Shown here: one piece after another, positions 23,093 through 23,212 of the stretch
Layout: every line of letters begins with the position of its first letter
Numbering within the stretch: the stretch's first letter is position 1
DNA from: WQUF01 sp031549885
GTDB taxonomy: Bacteria; Bacillota; Clostridia; Clostridiales; Clostridiaceae
Direction of reading: 5' to 3'
Assembly (NCBI GenBank): GCA_031549885.1
Contig: JAVBPD010000087.1
Span: forward strand, 1 to 23,212
DNA: 23,212 nucleotides
Program-made: the position numbers and the translations under genes
Notes under the pieces: generated by a model
Seen by the model: the letters and a program-made list of their open reading frames with translations, nothing else
Told to the model about the DNA's origin: nothing
Databases searched by the model: none

Positions 23093-23212
23093 CTACTTTA
23101 TCTTTATCATTTCCCCAATTGTATTTGCTTCTAATTTTTTTAATATCTTTTCATCTATTATATTTTTTTCAATATAATATCCCATGTCATCTTTGTTATA
23201 TTTAACTTTAAA
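23093..23212 (-). CDS. C-terminal end of an unidentified minus-strand gene (cut by window)
   Basis: The minus strand is open from the last base for 39 codons to a TAG. The C-terminus ends EKILKKLEANTIGEMIKIK, and the start lies beyond the window. Codon and amino-acid use (Lys, Glu, Ile, Asn rich) fits the neighbouring genes, but AT-rich DNA can stay open by chance over this length. Function cannot be assigned. About 280 bases of AT-rich DNA separate it from the CrtI-like gene. A 7-bp AAACCTT/AAGGTTT hairpin with a long loop at 23010-23037 is a weak terminator candidate for it. Confidence 0.5.
   Translation of the reverse strand, partial: FKVKYNKDDMGYYIEKNIIDEKILKKLEANTIGEMIKIK

Overview
The window looks like chromosomal DNA of a low-GC Gram-positive anaerobe, most likely Clostridium sensu lato. 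The DNA is very AT-rich. Shine-Dalgarno sites are strong (GAGGAG, GGAGG, GAGGTG), GTG/TTG starts are frequent, and the gene content fits (Rex, IspG, an NADH-dependent butanol-dehydrogenase-type enzyme, an Fe-S/flavin enoate reductase). I see no integrase, transposase, CRISPR array, phage module or rRNA. Almost every gene belongs to a known housekeeping or accessory family.

Layout. 1-885: C-terminal part of a 2,4-dienoyl-CoA reductase-type flavoprotein cut by the window edge, then an unlisted 50-aa Lys-rich protein on the minus strand (1095-1247) with its own hairpin terminator. 1395-4190: a TcdA-type E1-like enzyme, a SAM methyltransferase and a GH3 beta-N-acetylhexosaminidase. 4227-4865: an unrecognised protein. 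4866-5272: a gene-poor stretch holding two terminator-like hairpins and a tiny, probably frameshifted ORF between them. 5273-8564 (all minus): aroQ, a lipoprotein cyclophilin, a MerR-like coiled-coil protein, a metallophosphoesterase, rex, and a tRNA-Arg(UCG) starting only 10 nt after the rex stop.

8677-12984: a PAP2 phosphatase (+), deoC with a YdbC/PC4-like gene (-), and a plus-strand operon with a perfect consensus sigma-A promoter (TTGACA-17-TATAAT): a Cys-rich 106-aa protein, ispG and an iron-dependent alcohol dehydrogenase. 13000-17446 (minus): a compact four-gene operon of two half-ABC exporters (4-nt overlap), a YjbR/MmcQ-like protein and a YgjP-like metallopeptidase. Divergent from it is a membrane-anchored MutS-type ATPase (17588-19264). 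19299-20780 (minus): a CpsB-type phosphatase and CpsD-type tyrosine kinase with no adaptor or polysaccharide genes in view. 21322-22809: a CrtI-like FAD oxidoreductase. The last 120 bases hold the C-terminus of another minus-strand gene.

Functional links. The two ABC subunits carry complementary degenerate motifs and should form one asymmetric heterodimeric exporter. CpsB and CpsD are an opposing phosphatase/kinase pair. deoC and the PC4-like gene are closely co-oriented. I found no convincing evidence of a wholly new multi-gene system. The most interesting leads are the unlisted small protein, the terminator-flanked micro-ORF, the rex-tRNA juxtaposition, the Cys-rich protein fused translationally to ispG, the membrane MutS-like ATPase and the orphan CpsB/CpsD pair.
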